Origin: Salinivirgaceae bacterium
GTDB taxonomy: Bacteria > Bacteroidota > Bacteroidia > Bacteroidales > SZUA-534
Length of the DNA: 35,041 nucleotides
Direction of reading: 5' to 3'
Assembly: GCA_027858735.1 (NCBI GenBank)
Contig: JAQICC010000099.1
Location: 1-35,041, forward strand
Shown in pieces: positions 32,934-35,041 of the stretch (within the stretch, counting starts at the first letter, position 1; every line of letters begins with the position of its first letter). Under the pieces are notes generated by a model. It had not been told where the DNA came from and ran no database searches. It was given only the letters and a program-made list of their open reading frames with translations. The translations under genes and the position numbers were made by a program.

Positions 32934-33443
32934 ATGCTTACAAAAAGAATGGAAAAAGAATTAAATAAGCAAATAAACGCCGAATATTGGTCAGCTTATT
33001 TTTATTTATCTATGTCAGCTTATTTGGGTAGTGAAGGATTAGCCGGAGGTGCAAATTGGATGAGAGTACAATATCAAGAAGAAATTTCACATGCTTTAAA
33101 ATTCTTTGATTACATTGTTGAGCGTGGTGGAAGGGTTAATCTTATGCCAATTTTGGAAGTACCCAAAGCATGGAACGGATTAATAAATATTTTTGAAGAA
33201 ACCTTAAAACATGAACAAAAAGTTACGGGTTTAATATATAACTTAATGGATGTTGCCATTGAAGAAAAAGACCATGCTGCAAAAAGCTTTCTACAATGGT
33301 ATGTTGACGAACAAGTTGAGGAAGAATCAGGTGTTCAAACTATTCTTGATCAATTAAAAATGGTTGAAGGAAAAGGTCATGGCTTATTTCTGATTGATAA
33401 AGATTTGGGTTTACGTGTTTTCGTTGATTCGACAAAAGTTTAA
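32934..33443 (+). CDS. ftnA: Non-haem ferritin
   Basis: A 169-residue ferritin, a 24-subunit iron storage shell that oxidises Fe(II) to Fe(III). The ferroxidase ligands are all present: Glu17, Glu50 and His53 (YQEEISHALKFF), Glu94, and Glu126, Gln127 and Glu130 in DEQVEEE. No haem-binding Met as in bacterioferritin is apparent. The length is standard. It has its own terminator at 33466-33492. It is 53 bases downstream of dnaX but functionally unrelated to it. Confidence 0.95.
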   Translation: MLTKRMEKELNKQINAEYWSAYFYLSMSAYLGSEGLAGGANWMRVQYQEEISHALKFFDYIVERGGRVNLMPILEVPKAWNGLINIFEETLKHEQKVTGLIYNLMDVAIEEKDHAAKSFLQWYVDEQVEEESGVQTILDQLKMVEGKGHGLFLIDKDLGLRVFVDSTKV

Positions 33444-33465
33444 ATAAACTATAATGAAAATTCAG

Positions 33466-33492
33466 GCAGTACAAACAAGTACTGCTTTTTTT
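33466..33492 (+). terminator. Rho-independent terminator of ferritin
   Basis: gcagtac and gtactgc form a perfect 7-bp stem with an aaacaa loop, followed by seven T. It lies 22 bases after the ferritin stop. Confidence 0.92.
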
Positions 33493-33562
33493 AGTTAGAA
33501 TTAGACATAAGTCCCCATTAATAAAACAGGATTTTCCCTATGGTTGCCACTTTAGTTAGCCT

Positions 33563-34561
33563 ATGAAAAAAGCTTTAAACGCGTTAAAATATATTACATT
33601 TCTAGCTATTGGTATATTTCTTTTCACGCTAGTTTACAAAGAGTACAATCTGCAAGAATTTATTAGCACCTTAAAAGAGCTTAAATGGGGATGGGTAATT
33701 CTTTCTTTAGCATTTGCTATATTAAGTCATTTAAGCAGGGCTATTAGATGGAATATGCTTATTCACCCTATGGGATTTCAACCTAAGATTGTAAATACTT
33801 TTTTATCAGTATTAATACTATATGCAACTAATTTGGTAATACCTCGCGGTGGAGAATTAGCCAGATGCACTATATTATCAAAATACGAAAAAATACCTTT
33901 TGGAAAACTTGTAGGAACTGTTTTTACAGAACGAGCAACTGACACCATTCTTCTTCTACTGCTGGTTTTTATTACTGTGTTTTCTCAGATAGGTGTGTTC
34001 AAACAATTTGTTGAAAACAATCCGGATTTTGGCCAAAACTTTGGTTTTATGTTTTCAATATGGTTTTGGATTGCATTGAGCGCATTAGGAATAGGAAGCT
34101 TAATATTAATTTGGAAACTGAGAAATCAGTTAAAAAGAATTAAAATTATCGCAAAGCTTTTCGAGCTTCTTTTTAATTTCATTGATGGCATTAAATCTAT
34201 AAGAAACCTTGAAAGGCCATGGGCTTATGTAGCACATTCAGTATTTATATACATCATGTATTTCTTAATGATGTATGTTGTTTTTTTAGCTTATAAACCT
34301 ACTGAAAATATTGGTATACTAGCCGGATTGACAGCCTTTATTATGGGTGGATTAGCTATGTTAATGCCTGTACAAGGAGGAATTGGAGCATGGCATTTTA
34401 TGGTTTATGAAACTCTTGCTATTTATGGGTTAGATAAACTTTACGGTAGAGAATTTGCTTTAATATCGCATACCTCAATGAATTTAATGTTACTAATTAT
34501 GGGAGGCCTAAGCTTTATTATAATACCGCTTTACAATCGAAAAAGTAAGGTTACCGCCTAA
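33563..34561 (+). CDS. Lysylphosphatidylglycerol synthase/flippase-like membrane protein (UPF0104)
   Basis: A 332-residue integral membrane protein of the YbhN/AglD/MprF-N-terminal family (flippase-like domain). About eight hydrophobic helices are visible, beginning with ALKYITFLAIGIFLFTLVYK. LSRAIRWNMLIHPMGF, NLVIPRGGELARCTILSKYE and LMPVQGGIGAWHFMVYETLA are the family's conserved loops, with the Arg/Glu and PxQGGxG motifs. Relatives are linked to moving or modifying lipid head groups. The MprF synthase domain is absent, so lysyl transfer is not expected. No partner gene is next to it within the window, and the substrate is unknown. Confidence 0.87.
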   Translation: MKKALNALKYITFLAIGIFLFTLVYKEYNLQEFISTLKELKWGWVILSLAFAILSHLSRAIRWNMLIHPMGFQPKIVNTFLSVLILYATNLVIPRGGELARCTILSKYEKIPFGKLVGTVFTERATDTILLLLLVFITVFSQIGVFKQFVENNPDFGQNFGFMFSIWFWIALSALGIGSLILIWKLRNQLKRIKIIAKLFELLFNFIDGIKSIRNLERPWAYVAHSVFIYIMYFLMMYVVFLAYKPTENIGILAGLTAFIMGGLAMLMPVQGGIGAWHFMVYETLAIYGLDKLYGREFALISHTSMNLMLLIMGGLSFIIIPLYNRKSKVTA

Positions 34562-34854
34562 CTAACTCCCAATCATCTTTTTTATTAATTTTGTTTCTAT
34601 CGCTATTGTCTGATTAATTCATACGTTTAATTTAGTGCAAATACAACTCGAAATACCTGCCAATGTAGTTCCCTACTTCAAAGAAATTGCAAGGAAGTAG
34701 ATGTGCTGAAATAAATGCATTTTAGTAAAAATTGACAAAATTAATTTCGACACTTAACTCGCATTATTCATCAAATTCCGTTATGATGAATTAAAATGCG
34801 GGTTACCCCGACATAGCCGAACCCAAATTTTGAGCATCAAATTTGGATGTGAGA

Positions 34855-34900
34855 CTTAGTTGCTGTCGGAGACCCCAATTATTCTCAAGAATAATTGGGG
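34855..34900. repeat. Cttagttgctgtcggagac element with palindrome, copy 2
   Basis: cttagttgctgtcggagac is followed by a 28-base hairpin whose arms ccccaattattct (34873-34885) and agaataattgggg (34888-34900) match perfectly. It shares the leader and the attattc...gaataat core with 22687-22724. A gcgggttaccccgacatagc palindrome-like word lies about 60 bases before it. Confidence 0.7.
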
Positions 34901-34984
34901 TTAAAAATTATAACGTTTAGATAATCCTAATATCCGCAGCAAAAAAATGAAACCATAGATGGGCACAGTCTTACATGAAATATA

Positions 34985-35006
34985 TTTTCACCCAATTGGG
35001 TGAAAA
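34985..35006. repeat. Perfect 22-base palindrome
   Basis: ttttcacccaa and ttgggtgaaaa are exactly self-complementary. It stands directly before the edge copy of the dispersed palindromic repeat. It could be a two-way terminator or a regulator site. The rest of 34562-35041 contains no gene that I can support. Confidence 0.7.
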
Positions 35007-35007
35007 C

Positions 35008-35041
35008 GAAATTAGTGTTAATTCGTGTAATTCGTGGCCTC
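35008..35041. repeat. Dispersed palindromic repeat, right arm, cut by the window edge
   Basis: attagtgttaattcgtgtaa followed by ttcgtgg matches the right arm of the repeat at 16891-16962. It shows that the family also occurs 16 kb away, outside the sugar locus. Confidence 0.8.

Overview
The window comes from an AT-rich member of the Bacteroidota, probably a Bacteroidales/Marinilabiliales-like marine or gut lineage. This rests on the style of the housekeeping proteins, on promoters that fit the Bacteroidota -33 TTG / -7 TAnnTTTG pattern, on small GxxExxY and four-helix-bundle genes between operons, and on a 6S RNA between zapA and rny. The species cannot be named from the sequence.

Layout. 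Positions 1 to about 30,900 are read almost entirely on the minus strand, so transcription runs from right to left. It begins at about 30.9 kb with a housekeeping block: a coiled-coil protein, zapA, 6S RNA and rny. The stop codon of rny overlaps the GTG start of a UDP-GlcNAc 4-epimerase, so a surface-polysaccharide locus is joined directly to it. From right to left the locus then holds: (a) wbpP-, wbpE-, wbpD-, wbpB- and wbpO/tviB-like genes for UDP-GalNAc/GalNAcA and diacetamido-uronic acids, ending in a terminator at 22.5 kb; (b) after its own promoter at 22.45 kb, rmlA, rmlB, a UDP-glucose dehydrogenase, gmd and fcl (dTDP-4-keto-6-deoxyglucose, UDP-glucuronate, GDP-L-fucose); (c) a scarred zone at 13.2-17.8 kb with truncated ugd and fcl tails, a broken AlbA_2-type regulator, one intact and two truncated GxxExxY genes, and many palindromic repeats; (d) wecC and wecB (UDP-ManNAcA); (e) a complete but embellished pseudaminic-acid-type cluster: pseB, pseC, a divergent neuB/pseI, an SDR, an aldo/keto reductase, a class III aminotransferase, a GNAT acetyltransferase, pseF, two CitE-like lyases flanking a mesaconyl-CoA-hydratase-like MaoC protein, a NeuD-like acyltransferase, and pseG running off the left edge.

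Together these genes make nucleotide-activated sugars. No glycosyltransferase, flippase, polymerase or export gene is inside the window, so those parts must lie elsewhere, probably beyond the left edge. The most unusual part is the CitE-MaoC-CitE trio inside the nonulosonic acid cluster. It looks like a dedicated route to an unusual acyl-CoA that could decorate an amino group of the sugar.

To the right (31.2-34.6 kb, plus strand) lie dnaX, ferritin and a flippase-like membrane protein. The dnaX gene is split by a ten-A run that looks like a programmed frameshift or transcriptional-slippage site giving short (gamma) and long (tau) products.
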